Origin: Chersky-840 sp050011815
Lineage (GTDB): Bacteria; Actinomycetota; Acidimicrobiia; Acidimicrobiales; UBA8190
Assembly: GCA_050011815.1 (NCBI GenBank)
Contig: JBEKIJ010000019.1
Coordinates: 62,001-126,000 of the forward strand
Length of the DNA: 64,000 bases
Direction of reading: 5' to 3'
Shown here: piece by piece, positions 51,344-60,240 of the stretch
Position numbering within the stretch: the stretch's first letter is position 1
How the letters are laid out: each line of letters opens with the position of its first letter
Translations under genes and position numbers: made by a program
Notes under the pieces: model-generated
Told to the model about the DNA's origin: nothing
What the model saw: the letters and a program-made list of their open reading frames with translations, nothing else
Databases searched by the model: none

Positions 51344-52929
51344 CACGCGTCGACGGTGAGGTCGTGGTCGACGGCCATGGCCGCGTTGCGCCCGTTGACG
51401 GCCATCACGCTTCCCCCCGGATGCGTGGACGCCCCACAGAGATACAGGCCCGGGACCGGCGTGCGGGGCCCGAAACGGTTGTGCCACATCTGGTCGGGGA
51501 GACATTCGCCTTGGAAGATGTGGCCCCCGGTCAGCCCGATGCGTTCTTGCACGTCGGGGGGGCCGAGCACCTCGCGATGCACGATCGTGTCGGCCACGTC
51601 GGGGGCGAACCGGGCGATGGCCGCGATGGCGCTGTCACCGATCTCCTGGCGCCGCTGTTCCCAGGTTCCCGTGGCCAGGGTGAACGGCACGTACTGGGCG
51701 AAGACGCTCATCACGTGACACCCCTCGGGGACGACCGAGGAGTCGTAGGCGCTCTGGAAGTAGAGCTCGCACCAGGCCGGGGCCGGCAGGCCGCGCCGGC
51801 TCATGTCGTAGGCGGCTTGGGTGGCATCGATGCCGGTGCTGATCGTGACCATGGCGCGGTGCGGTTCGATGTCGGGCCCGGCCGAGGGGAACTGCGGGAG
51901 CCGGCTCAGCGCGCAATTGACCTTGAGCACGGGGCTCTCGCACTGCCAGTCGGCGACGCGTCGGCGGAAGGGGTCGGGGACGCCCTCGCTGCACAGGGCG
52001 ACGGTGCGTTTCGGATCCGCGTTGGAGACGACGGCCCTGGCCCGGATCATCTCCCCGCCTTCGAGCCGGACTCCCTCGCCGGGGACAATCGCCGCCACCG
52101 GGACCCCCGCGGCGAGCACCGCGCCCGCGTCGAGGGCGGCATCAGCCAGCGCGAACGACACCTGCCCCATCCCGCCGTCCACATATCCCCACGCCCCGGC
52201 CCGGCCCTCGACGGTGCCCGAGGCGTGCATGAGATGGACCCCAGCCGTTCCCCGGTCTCTGGGCCCGGCCCATGTGCCGATGATTCCCTGCCCGTGCAGT
52301 GCGGTCCGAAGCCGTTCGTCGCGGACGTAGTGCTCGACCACATCGGCGATGGACGCCTCGAAGACGACGTCGATGGCCTCGCCGTCACCGCCGAGAAGCT
52401 CCTCGATCTCGGCCCGGTCGGGTGCGTCGCCGATCCAGGTGTCGCGTCGCCCCTCGCGCAGGGCGTGGCGGATCCGGCCGAACAATTCGTCGTAGGCCTC
52501 GTAGCCCTCCACGTCGCCGGGGGAGAGCCCGGCCACCGCCGCGGCGCTGCGGGCCGGGTCGTCCCACAGCGCGATCGACGTGCCGTCTTCGAAGGGGCAC
52601 CACATGTGGGGGTCCACCAGCTGCACGCGATAGCCCCGATCGCGTAACCCGAGCTCGTCGACGACGAGGGGGTGCAGGAGCCCGACCGAGTACGCGCACG
52701 GGCTCACCAGCCAGGCCGGGTCGGGAAACGGCTGCTCGAGGGTGCAGGCACCGCCGAGGCGCGTGCGCCGCTCGAGGACGAGCACGCTGTGGCCCTGGCG
52801 AGCCAGATAGGCAGCCGCGGTCAACCCGTTGTGGCCCCCTCCGACCACGACCACATCCCAGCGTCGAGCGGCGAGCTCGGAGATCGGCGCGGGGAGGCCG
52901 ATCTCCCCGAACGCCTCACGCGTGTGCAC
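51343..52929 (-). CDS. FAD-dependent phytoene desaturase-type oxidoreductase
   Basis: A 528-residue protein read from a GTG at 52929; the frame is open upstream into the MerR gene but no ATG, GTG or TTG lies just before it, so the start is uncertain. The Rossmann dinucleotide motif VVVVGGGHNGLTAAAYLARQGHSVLVLERRTRLGG is at about 26-60. GYVDGGMGQVSFALADAALDAGA and the C-terminal PGLYLCGASTHPGGSVMAVNGRNAA are conserved in the CrtI/NAD(P)-FAD oxidoreductase family of actinobacteria. The real substrate is unknown; no carotenoid genes are near. It shares the strand with merR (72 bp upstream) and overlaps the next membrane-protein gene by one base. Confidence 0.85.
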   Translation of the reverse strand: MHTREAFGEIGLPAPISELAARRWDVVVVGGGHNGLTAAAYLARQGHSVLVLERRTRLGGACTLEQPFPDPAWLVSPCAYSVGLLHPLVVDELGLRDRGYRVQLVDPHMWCPFEDGTSIALWDDPARSAAAVAGLSPGDVEGYEAYDELFGRIRHALREGRRDTWIGDAPDRAEIEELLGGDGEAIDVVFEASIADVVEHYVRDERLRTALHGQGIIGTWAGPRDRGTAGVHLMHASGTVEGRAGAWGYVDGGMGQVSFALADAALDAGAVLAAGVPVAAIVPGEGVRLEGGEMIRARAVVSNADPKRTVALCSEGVPDPFRRRVADWQCESPVLKVNCALSRLPQFPSAGPDIEPHRAMVTISTGIDATQAAYDMSRRGLPAPAWCELYFQSAYDSSVVPEGCHVMSVFAQYVPFTLATGTWEQRRQEIGDSAIAAIARFAPDVADTIVHREVLGPPDVQERIGLTGGHIFQGECLPDQMWHNRFGPRTPVPGLYLCGASTHPGGSVMAVNGRNAAMAVDHDLTVDA

Positions 52930-53000
52930 GGTTCGCCATGCTTGCAGGTCGGGGCGCGCCCCTTCGGCCGACGCGGTGACGTGGATACGGAGCGGGGCCG

Positions 53001-53450
53001 CTACGACGCTTGGGCTTGGTCCAGGATCGTCGAGGGGACGAGCGACAGGAGCCTTCCCCCGCGTGCCGAGGACCGGCGCGAAGGGGCGGCCAAGGCGCCG
53101 AAGACGTCGGGCTCGTCCTCGACCACGCTGTCGGGGGGCGGGCCCAGTCCGAGGACCTGGGCCAGGGACATGCCTGCTTCCCACGCGGCGAGGAGCGTGC
53201 CCAGTGCGGCCAGCGAGAAGCCGTCGGCCTGGAGGCGCAAGATGGCCCGGAGCCGCTCGAGATGCGGCGCGTCGTAGTAGCCGGTGCGCCCCACCAGATC
53301 GGGATGGGCCAGTAGCCCCTGGGTCTGCAAGGCCCGGACCTGGCGGGTCGTCGTCCCCGCGGCCCGGGCGAGCTCGTCGACGGTCAACCGGTCCGATCGA
53401 CGGGGCTCGTCGGGGTTGACCCCTGTCTGAGGACTCCGACTCAAAGTCAT
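53001..53450 (-). CDS. MerR-family regulator
   Basis: A 149-residue protein from ATG 53450. LTVDELARAAGTTTRQVRALQTQGLLAHPDLVGRTGYYDAPHLERLRAILRLQADGFSLAAL is a MerR winged-helix domain with the usual YY/RLxxI pattern. The C-terminal part has no Cys metal site, so the inducer is probably an organic molecule. TACAAT 6 bp before the ATG would give a leaderless mRNA, supporting this start. A perfect TGTAACA/TGTTACA inverted repeat lies just upstream. The divergent gene encodes a MaoC-type hydratase, the likely target together with the oxidoreductase gene downstream. Confidence 0.85.
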   Translation of the reverse strand: MTLSRSPQTGVNPDEPRRSDRLTVDELARAAGTTTRQVRALQTQGLLAHPDLVGRTGYYDAPHLERLRAILRLQADGFSLAALGTLLAAWEAGMSLAQVLGLGPPPDSVVEDEPDVFGALAAPSRRSSARGGRLLSLVPSTILDQAQAS

Positions 53451-53455
53451 GGTTG

Positions 53456-53485
53456 ATTGTAACATATTTCTGTGTTACATATCTA
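53456..53485. promoter_or_regulatory. Divergent merR / hydratase promoter with 22-bp operator
   Basis: TGTAACA (53458-53464) and TGTTACA (53473-53479) are a perfect 7-bp inverted repeat with 8 bp between. For merR, a TACAAT -10 (minus strand, 53461-53456) overlaps it, placing the repeat in the promoter spacer as is usual for MerR operators. For the hydratase gene, TTGTAA (53457-53462) and TATCTA (53480-53485) are 17 bp apart and enclose the same repeat. One site could thus govern both directions. Confidence 0.6.
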
Positions 53486-53530
53486 CCGTCCCGGGGAGGC
53501 ACCCGGCCCGGAGTGCAGGGAGGAATGACC

Positions 53531-54385
53531 ATGCCCATCAATCTCGAGGCAGTCGGCACGACCTCGGACCCCGTGGAGCGATCGTGGTCGTCGAAGGACT
53601 GCCTGGTCTACGCGCTCGGCGTCGGGGCGGGGTCGCTCGACGCCGTCGAGTTCGAGCTCGAGTACACCACGGAGAACTCGACCGACCGGTCCCAGCGGGT
53701 CCTGCCCACCTTCGCCGCCGTGGTGGGGGGAGGAGGGCCGCCCCGCGCCACCCTGGGCTCGTTCGACCTGGCCCAGCTCGTCCACGGCGAGCAGTCCATC
53801 GAGCTGTTCGGCGCCATCCCCCCGGAAGGGAGGGTGCGCACGACGAGCGAGGTCACGGGGATCTACGACAAAGGCTCGGGGGCGTTGGTGGTGTCGAGGT
53901 CCACGTCTGTCGACGCCGACAGCGGCGAGCCCCGGTTCGCCACGACCACCTCGCTGTTCGTCCGGGGTGAGGGCGGCTTCGGGGGTGATCGGGGACCCTC
54001 GTCGGGTGCCGCCGCCGCGCCGGGGCGCGAGCCCGACGAAGTGGTGACGTACACCACACGGTCCGACCAGGCCTTGCTCTACCGGCTCTCGGGTGATCGC
54101 AACCCGCTGCACTCCGATCCCGTGTTCGCCAAGCGGGCCGGGTTCGACCGGCCCATCCTGCACGGGTTGTGCACCTACGGGTTCACGGGCCGGGCGCTGC
54201 TCCACACCGTGTGCGGGTCGGACCCGGCGCGCTTTGGGTCGATGGCCGGACGGTTCTCGCGCCCGACCTATCCCGGCGACACCCTCACCGTCTCGATCTG
54301 GGTCGATGACGACGTCGTGCGCTTCCGCACCGACAATCAGCGCGGGGAGACCGTCATCGACGGGGGCCGCTTCGAAGCTTCGTAG
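53531..54385 (+). CDS. MaoC-type double hot-dog enoyl-CoA hydratase
   Basis: A 284-residue protein; of two nearby ATGs (53525, 53531) the second has the better spacing from GGGAGGA. The N-terminal half is a degenerate hot-dog (FELEYTTENSTDRSQRVLPTFAAVVGGGG). The C-terminal half has the catalytic (R)-hydratase motif, YRLSGDRNPLHSDPVFAKRAGF (Asp and His) followed by PILHGLCTYGFTGRALL. This is the layout of eukaryotic MFE-2-type and actinobacterial 2-enoyl-CoA hydratases acting on fatty or sterol side-chain acyl-CoA. It is divergent from merR with a shared operator, suggesting induction by a lipid-derived signal. A linker of about 15 Gly/Ser/Ala residues separates the halves. Confidence 0.88.
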   Translation: MPINLEAVGTTSDPVERSWSSKDCLVYALGVGAGSLDAVEFELEYTTENSTDRSQRVLPTFAAVVGGGGPPRATLGSFDLAQLVHGEQSIELFGAIPPEGRVRTTSEVTGIYDKGSGALVVSRSTSVDADSGEPRFATTTSLFVRGEGGFGGDRGPSSGAAAAPGREPDEVVTYTTRSDQALLYRLSGDRNPLHSDPVFAKRAGFDRPILHGLCTYGFTGRALLHTVCGSDPARFGSMAGRFSRPTYPGDTLTVSIWVDDDVVRFRTDNQRGETVIDGGRFEAS

Positions 54386-54393
54386 GAGAAATA

Positions 54394-55014
54394 TCAGGAC
54401 CCGGCCTCTCCCGCCCGCCGGGCCCGCTCGACCGACACGAGGGTCTCCTTGAGCAGCGATCGCACCTCGACGTGTCGATCGTCTTGCGGAAGATCGACCA
54501 GGTTGGTGCGCACCAGTGCGGCGCAGGCCTCGGCTCCCGCCCCGGCCAGGACGGCGGCCACCACGGCGTCACCGCGAAGGTTGGGATTCCCCTCCTCGGC
54601 CAGTCGGGCCGCCAATGGGGCCAGCGCCGCGGCCGCCTTCATCGTCGCCAGGGGCACGGCGTTGGCGTGCGACAGCGCTTCGACCACTCGGCGGCGGCGC
54701 TCGTCGGGATCGGGTCCCCCCGGCAACCGGTGGGCGGCGATGACCCGGCTGTAGGCCTCGGCGTCTTGCTCGCACAACGGGGCCAAGCCGTCGCGAAGCG
54801 ACAGGGCCACGGTGATGATCTCCTGGGCGCCTGGCATGTGCCGAGCCGACAGGCGAGCGGCCATGGCGCACAAAGAGGCGGACAGGGCCACCGCGATGAC
54901 TGCCGCCCCACCTCCGCCCGGCGCGGGGTCGGCGCTGGAGAAGGCCTCGAGGAGGTCGTCGAGCGGCATCGACGAGAACCCACCACCGGCCCCGCCTGTC
55001 CCGGGCTCGCTCAC
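54394..55014 (-). CDS. Cyclodeaminase/cyclohydrolase family protein (FTCD_C, FchA-like)
   Basis: A 206-residue helical protein. LDDLLEAFSSADPAPGGGGAAVIAVALSASLCAMAARLS is the conserved start of formimidoyl-THF cyclodeaminase / methenyl-THF cyclohydrolase (FchA) proteins, with the PxPGGG loop that binds the folate. NAVPLATMKAAAALAPLAARLAEEGNPNLRGDAVVAAVLAGAGAEACAALVRTN is the second conserved block. It lies 42 bp after the fhs stop on the same strand. With Fhs it would convert formate-derived 10-formyl-THF to methenyl-THF. Which of the two activities it has cannot be read from sequence. Confidence 0.85.
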   Translation of the reverse strand: MSEPGTGGAGGGFSSMPLDDLLEAFSSADPAPGGGGAAVIAVALSASLCAMAARLSARHMPGAQEIITVALSLRDGLAPLCEQDAEAYSRVIAAHRLPGGPDPDERRRRVVEALSHANAVPLATMKAAAALAPLAARLAEEGNPNLRGDAVVAAVLAGAGAEACAALVRTNLVDLPQDDRHVEVRSLLKETLVSVERARRAGEAGS

Positions 55015-55056
55015 CGCGCTCCCGAGCCCTTTCCCGAGCCGGTCACCGCGACAGGG

Positions 55057-56754
55057 TCACGACAGTCCGACCACTTCGCCGTTCTCGTCGATGTCGATGC
55101 GCTCGGCGGCGGGATGGGAGGGAAGACCGGGCATGGTGCGCATGTCGCCGCAGATGGGGTAGACGAAGCCTGCTCCCACCGAGGCCCGCACCTCTCGCAC
55201 CGGGAGGCGCCAGCCCGTCGGCGCCCCTCTCAGGTTCGGGTCCGAGGAGATCGAGAGGTGGGTCTTGGCGATACAGATGGGGAGCTCGCCGAACCCGTTG
55301 CGCTCGTAGGTGTCGAGCTGACGCGACGCCGCGGGCGAGTAGTCGACGCCCTGCGCGCCGTACACCCTGGTGGCGATGGTCTCGATCTTCTCCCGCAGGG
55401 GAGCCTCGCTCGGGTAGAGGAGGCGGAACTCCGACGGCTCCGCGGCGGCCTCGACGACCGCTTCGGCCAGTTCCACCGCGCCTCGGCCCCCGTCGACGAA
55501 GTGCGTGCAGACGGCGCTGCGAATGCCCATCTCGGCCGCGATCTCCCGGATCGCGGCGTGTTCGGAGGCGAAGTCCTCGGGGAAGGAGTTGATGGCCACG
55601 ACCGGTGTCACGCCGTGCATGCGGACGTTCTCGAGTTGCTTGCGGAGGTTGGCACCCCCGGCCTGCACCTCGTCGGGCCGTTCCTCGAGGAGGGCCGGCG
55701 GCAAGGGCCTGCCCGCCACCACGTGATGACCGCCGGCATGGACCTTGAGTGCCCGGACCGTCGCCACCACCACGGCGGCATCGGGAGCGAGCCCCGAGGT
55801 CCGGCACTTGATGTTGAAGAAGCGTTCCGCACCCATGTCGGCGCCGAAACCGGCCTCGGTGATGAGGAAGTCGCCGGTGTGGATCCCGATGAGATCGGCG
55901 ATCACCGACGAGTTCCCGTGGGCGATGTTGCCGAAGGGCCCGGCATGCACCAGTACGGGTGTGTTCTCGAGTGTCTGGAGCAGGTTGGGCTTGATGGCGT
56001 CGCGCATCATCACGGTCATGGCGCCCGCGGCGCGCAGCTCTTCGGCGGTGACCGGCGTGCCGGCGCCGGTGTAGCCGATGACGACCCGCCCGAGCCGGTC
56101 GCGCATGTCCCGCAGGGAGCGCGACAGGGCCAGCACCGCCATGACCTCGGAGGCGGCGGTGATGTCGAATCCCGACTGCCGGGGGACCCCGTCTTCGGCC
56201 GTGCCCAGCCCGACCACGAGGTTGCGCAAGGCGCGGTCGTTGACGTCGAGCACGCGACGCCAGGTGATGTTGTGGATGTCGAGGCCGAGTTCGTTGCCGT
56301 GATGGAGGTGGTTGTCGACCATGGCCGACAGCAGGTCATGTGCAGCGGTCACGGCGTGCATGTCGCCGGTGAGGTGGAGGTTGAGCGCCTCGAAGGGCAC
56401 CGCCTGGCTGTACCCCCCGCCCGCGGCCCCGCCCTTGATGCCGAAGGTCGGGCCCATCGACGCCTGACGGATGGCGATGGTGGCGCGTTTGGAGATATGG
56501 CGCATGGCTTGGCCCAGACCGAGCGTGGTGGTCGTCTTGCCTTCGCCGAGCGGGGTCGGGGTGATCGCCGTCACGACCACGTATCGGGCGCGGGGTCGAT
56601 CAGAAAGCGCCTCGATCGCGTCCAGGTTCACCTTGGCCACGTACTCGCCGTACGGTTCGAGGAGGCTCTCGGGGATGCCGGCGTCGGCGGCGATCTTGGT
56701 GACGGGCTCGAGCGTGGCCCGTCTCGAGATCTCGAGCGCGCTCAACCTGGCCAT
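55057..56754 (-). CDS. fhs: Formate-tetrahydrofolate ligase
   Basis: A 565-residue enzyme of normal length from ATG 56754, with AAGGGGGAG upstream. The ATP-binding loop TPTPLGEGKTTTTLG lies at 65-79. ASMGPTFGIKGGAAGGGYSQAVP and LNLHLTGDMHAVTAAHDLL are the family signatures, and GFGADMGAERFFNIKCR is the potassium/substrate region. It makes 10-formyl-THF from formate, THF and ATP. The cyclodeaminase-like gene follows. The 166-bp spacer to the divergent amidase contains a minus-strand TATAAA box about 90 bp before the start. Confidence 0.96.
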   Translation of the reverse strand: MARLSALEISRRATLEPVTKIAADAGIPESLLEPYGEYVAKVNLDAIEALSDRPRARYVVVTAITPTPLGEGKTTTTLGLGQAMRHISKRATIAIRQASMGPTFGIKGGAAGGGYSQAVPFEALNLHLTGDMHAVTAAHDLLSAMVDNHLHHGNELGLDIHNITWRRVLDVNDRALRNLVVGLGTAEDGVPRQSGFDITAASEVMAVLALSRSLRDMRDRLGRVVIGYTGAGTPVTAEELRAAGAMTVMMRDAIKPNLLQTLENTPVLVHAGPFGNIAHGNSSVIADLIGIHTGDFLITEAGFGADMGAERFFNIKCRTSGLAPDAAVVVATVRALKVHAGGHHVVAGRPLPPALLEERPDEVQAGGANLRKQLENVRMHGVTPVVAINSFPEDFASEHAAIREIAAEMGIRSAVCTHFVDGGRGAVELAEAVVEAAAEPSEFRLLYPSEAPLREKIETIATRVYGAQGVDYSPAASRQLDTYERNGFGELPICIAKTHLSISSDPNLRGAPTGWRLPVREVRASVGAGFVYPICGDMRTMPGLPSHPAAERIDIDENGEVVGLS

Positions 56755-56920
56755 GTCACTCCCCCTTGCGATGATGTCGGCGCGCAGGCCGGGAGGGGTG
56801 CGTCGTCCACCTCCCCCCGATGGCTGGCCCACTGTTTATAGCTCCTGGGCGCCAGCAGCTGCTTCGACCCCGATCCGGCGTGCAACAGTGGGAGCCCCGA
56901 CGACCGGAGGAGGGACGGCG

Positions 56921-58030
56921 ATGTCGACGTTCATCACGCGCTTCGAGACCTCGGGTTCGGGCGTCCGCCTGGCGATCAAGGACCTCATCGACATGGAGGG
57001 CGTCCCCACCACGGCGGGGTGCCGGGCGGTGGCGAACGAGGCCGTGCCGGCCGGCGCCGATGCGACGTGCCTGGCGGGGGCCAGAGCGGCGGGCGCCCGG
57101 ATCGTGGGCCGGACGAACCTTCACGAGTTGGCGCTGGGGGTGACAGGAGTGAACCCGTGGTACGGGACGCCCGTGAACCCCCTCGACCCCGCGCTGGTCC
57201 CCGGTGGCTCATCGAGCGGATCGGCGGTGGCCGTGGCCACACACGAAGCCGATGTTGCCTATGGCAGCGACACGGGCGGATCGGTGCGGATTCCCGCCGC
57301 CTGTTGTGGCTCGGCGGGTCTCAAGACCACGTGGGGTCGCGTCCCCCTCGGCGGGGTGTGGCCCTTGTCCCCCAGTTACGACACCGTGGGCCCCATGGCC
57401 CGCGACGTGGCCGGCCTGGTGCTCGGCATGGAGCTCCTCGAGCCCGGATTCGCGGTCGGGCCACCCATGCCGGTCCGGGTCGGGCGTCTCCGGGTGGAGG
57501 CGCACCCTCTGATCGACGCGGCGATCGACGATGCCCTGGCCCGCGCCGAGTGGGAGGTGAGCGAGATCGCCCTGCCCCGATGGCACGACGCCACGGCCGC
57601 CGCCGGGCTGTTGCTCGTCACCGAGGCGTGGGAGACCAACAAAGAGCTCGTGGCGCGTCGACCGGGCGAGGTGGGGGCCGACGTGGTGGGCCGTTTGCGC
57701 CTCGGCGGCTCCATCGACGCCCGCGGCATCGAGTCGGCCCGGGCGGTCGCGCAGGAGTGGGGTGGATGCCTCGAGGAGATCTTCTCGCGTGTCGAGTTCA
57801 TCGCCACCCCCACGCTGACCGTCTTCCCCCCACCGCTCGACGGGGGCGAGGAGCTGCTCATGGCGCGCTGCACGCTCCCGGTCAACCTGGCCGGCGTTCC
57901 CGCCCTCGCCCTCCCGGTGCCCACCGCAGGTGCGCTGCCGGCCAGCCTTCAGCTCATCGGGCCCTTGCACAGCGAGGAGCGGCTGTTGGCGGCGGGGCGC
58001 ATCCTCGAGTCGGCGATCTCGACGCGCTAG
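56921..58030 (+). CDS. Amidase, short form
   Basis: A 369-residue amidase-signature enzyme from ATG 56921, which has a strong GGAGGAGGGA site. The catalytic Lys is already at residue 20 (LAIKDLIDMEGVPT), so the usual 50-80 residue helical N-terminal part is missing. GGSSSGSAVAVATHEADVAYGSDTGGSVRIPAACCG carries the cis-serine (about 98) and nucleophile Ser121. The ribosome binding site argues that this is a real start rather than a broken gene. Similar short forms occur among AtzF/indoleacetamide-hydrolase-like enzymes. The substrate is unknown. Confidence 0.85.
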   Translation: MSTFITRFETSGSGVRLAIKDLIDMEGVPTTAGCRAVANEAVPAGADATCLAGARAAGARIVGRTNLHELALGVTGVNPWYGTPVNPLDPALVPGGSSSGSAVAVATHEADVAYGSDTGGSVRIPAACCGSAGLKTTWGRVPLGGVWPLSPSYDTVGPMARDVAGLVLGMELLEPGFAVGPPMPVRVGRLRVEAHPLIDAAIDDALARAEWEVSEIALPRWHDATAAAGLLLVTEAWETNKELVARRPGEVGADVVGRLRLGGSIDARGIESARAVAQEWGGCLEEIFSRVEFIATPTLTVFPPPLDGGEELLMARCTLPVNLAGVPALALPVPTAGALPASLQLIGPLHSEERLLAAGRILESAISTR

Positions 58031-58050
58031 CTAGCGACGTCGGACGCCGG

Positions 58051-58065
58051 GGCGACGTCGTCGCC
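58051..58065. terminator. Possible bidirectional terminator stem
   Basis: GGCGAC and GTCGCC form a 6-bp stem around GTC, in the 35-bp gap between the convergent amidase and GspE-type genes. No T-run; weak support. Confidence 0.25.
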
Positions 58066-59799
58066 TCAGGCGATGCAGCGGGTGAGCTCGGCGACGCTGG
58101 TGGTTCCGGCCAGGACCTTCTCGACCCCGTTCTCCCGCAGCCGCTGGGTGCCTTCGGCCACGGCGACGGCCTCGATCTCCGATGCCGAGGCCTGTTCGAG
58201 GATGAGAGTCCGAATGCGTGACGACACGACCATGACTTCGTAGACGGCGCTGCGGCCCCGGTAGCCGCCGTAATCACACTGTCGACAGCCGACGGGGCCG
58301 AACAGGGTGAGGTCGTGGGGGAGACCTTCGGAGGCCGAGATCGGCATCATCGACGCGATGGCCAAACGCTCGTCGTCGCCGGGCTGGTAGGCGACCTTGC
58401 AATGGGGGCACAACCGGCGCACGAGCCGTTGGGCCACGACGCAGGTGAGCGACGAGGCCACCAGGTAGGGCTCGAGGCTCATCTCGAGCAGCCGGGCGAT
58501 GGCCGTGGCCGCGTCGTTGGCATGCAATGTGGAGAGCACGAGGTGTCCGGTCAGCGCGGCCTTGGCGGCGGTGTGCGCCGTTTCGGCATCGCGGATCTCT
58601 CCGACCACGATGACGTCGGGGTCGGCGCGCAGGATGGCTCGGAGGCCGGCCGCGAAGGTGTAGTCGATCTTGGTGAGCACCTGGGTCTGTTTGATCCCCG
58701 AGATGTCGTACTCGACGGGATCCTCGACGGTGATGACGTTGCGGCTCGGGTCGTTGATCTCGGTCAGGATCGAGTAGATGGTCGTGGACTTGCCCGATCC
58801 GGTGGGCCCCACCGCCAGGATCAGGCCCCAGGGTCGCCCGTAGGACAGGCGCAGCCGCTCCAGGGCGTCGGGATCGAAGCCGAGGCCGGCGATGTTGAGG
58901 AGCCCGTGGTCGCGGTCGAGGAGGCGCAGCGTGATCGCCTCGCCGTGCGAGGTGGGGAGCGTGGCGATGCGGGCGTCGATGGATCGACCGCTCGAGGTGA
59001 AGGTCATGCGCCCGTCTTGGGGTCGGCGGTGCTCGGCGATGTCGAGGCCGGCCAGGATCTTGATCCGGTTCACCACACCGGTGGGCACGGCGGGGGCAAG
59101 ACCGATGGCGTCGTGCATGACCCCGTCGACGCGCAAGCGGAAACGCAGGCGACCGTCGTTCGGCTCGATGTGGACGTCCGAGGCACGCTCGGAAACGGCC
59201 TGGTCGAGAAGAGTCTCCACGAAGGTCACCACGTGGACGTCGTTCCGCCACGCATCGTCGACCCCGGCTGCGGCGGCGCCCGTGCCCGAACGGTCGCTCC
59301 CAAAAGCGGGGGAGCCCGAGGAGAAGGCCTCATCGAGGCCACGATGGAGCTGTCCCGGGCTCGTGATGACGGCGTCCACCTCGGTACCGGCCACCACCTG
59401 GGCGTCGTCGAGCGTCAGCACGTCGGCAGGATCCGAGATGGCCACCAGGAGCGTGATGCCGTCGAATGCCACCGGGAGCACACCGCGGCGTCGACAGAAA
59501 TTCTCGGGCAGGCGTTCGATGGCCTTGGGGTCCGGGGGTTCCTCGACGAGGTCCCGATAGGGGAGGTCGAAGATGCCGGCCAGGGCGCGGCTCAACTCCT
59601 CCTCGTCGATGACGCCTCGGTCCACGAGCAGCGCGCCCAAGGGGTCACCGGTGACGATCTGCTCGGCCAATGCCGAATCGACATCCGCGACGGTGACGAA
59701 TCCGTGCGAGATGAGCCAGTCGCCGAGCCGAGCCCGCCGCGCCGGATCGTCGTTGTCGTTCGTCGTGGCCGGGTCGTCGACGATCTTCATCTGGGACAT
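58066..59799 (-). CDS. GspE/PilB-type secretion or pilus assembly ATPase
   Basis: A 577-residue hexameric ATPase from the ATG at 59799 (MSQMKIVDD). An N-terminal MshEN/GspE_N domain (RLGDWLISHGFVTVADVDSALAEQ; ILALAGIFDLPYRDL-like region) precedes the motor: Walker A GPTGSGKSTT at about 330, the Asp box EVRDAET-type sequence EIRDAETAHTAAKAALTGHLVLSTLHAND, and a zinc finger with CPHC at about 465 and CRQC at about 508. It would power assembly of a type IV pilus or type II-like system. No other pilus or secretion gene lies in the window. A zinc-ribbon gene precedes it by 54 bp. Confidence 0.92.
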   Translation of the reverse strand: MSQMKIVDDPATTNDNDDPARRARLGDWLISHGFVTVADVDSALAEQIVTGDPLGALLVDRGVIDEEELSRALAGIFDLPYRDLVEEPPDPKAIERLPENFCRRRGVLPVAFDGITLLVAISDPADVLTLDDAQVVAGTEVDAVITSPGQLHRGLDEAFSSGSPAFGSDRSGTGAAAAGVDDAWRNDVHVVTFVETLLDQAVSERASDVHIEPNDGRLRFRLRVDGVMHDAIGLAPAVPTGVVNRIKILAGLDIAEHRRPQDGRMTFTSSGRSIDARIATLPTSHGEAITLRLLDRDHGLLNIAGLGFDPDALERLRLSYGRPWGLILAVGPTGSGKSTTIYSILTEINDPSRNVITVEDPVEYDISGIKQTQVLTKIDYTFAAGLRAILRADPDVIVVGEIRDAETAHTAAKAALTGHLVLSTLHANDAATAIARLLEMSLEPYLVASSLTCVVAQRLVRRLCPHCKVAYQPGDDERLAIASMMPISASEGLPHDLTLFGPVGCRQCDYGGYRGRSAVYEVMVVSSRIRTLILEQASASEIEAVAVAEGTQRLRENGVEKVLAGTTSVAELTRCIA

Positions 59800-59853
59800 G
59801 GCGGTCTCCTTCTGCAACCTCGCACTGGCCTCGGGCTCACCGGCGGCGCGGGT

Positions 59854-60105
59854 TCACTGAAGACTCGACGAGGCCTCCGGGGAGGGTTTGCCCGGCCACC
59901 AGCCCTCATCGGCCGAATCGGCGAACAGCGGGCGCGGCTTCTCTCGCAGGGCCTCGCCGACGCTTCCGATCCGATGCCAGTCGATGCCCCGGCGGCACCC
60001 CGGACATTCGGGGAAGCGCTCACCCTTGGTCACGACGATCTGCCCGTGTCCACAACGCCCTGTCCACACGCCAGACTCATCGCACATTCGATTGGTGAAT
60101 GCCAT
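59854..60105 (-). CDS. Small zinc-ribbon protein
   Basis: An 83-residue protein from the ATG at 60105. Cys residues at MCDESG, GRCGHGQ and PECPGCRRG, spaced as in a treble-clef or zinc ribbon, surround VWTGRCGHGQIVVTKGERFPECP. The C-terminal third is hydrophilic (EGWWPGKPSPEASSS). The family is not recognised. It is transcribed in the same direction as the GspE-type gene, 54 bp downstream. Its start is 135 bp from a perfect CRP-type palindrome. Confidence 0.65.
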   Translation of the reverse strand: MAFTNRMCDESGVWTGRCGHGQIVVTKGERFPECPGCRRGIDWHRIGSVGEALREKPRPLFADSADEGWWPGKPSPEASSSLQ

Positions 60106-60240
60106 CGTGTCCCCTGTCGTTTTGCGACGACGTCGAGCCGACGGGGCCGACACCGCACCCGCACAACCACGACTACCTCGTTGAATTCATCGACCGGGGC
60201 GTGCTCGTGGGTAAGGAGACATCACCGGGTGCGCCCATGT

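Noticed and set aside
56755..56880. ZTP (pfl) riboswitch upstream of fhs
   Set aside because: The minus strand has GGGTCG, CTGGCG and GTGGG-like pieces in order, and fhs is a common target. But the conserved CCGCCUGGGC segment is absent and a TATAAA box lies inside the would-be aptamer, so the match is probably chance.
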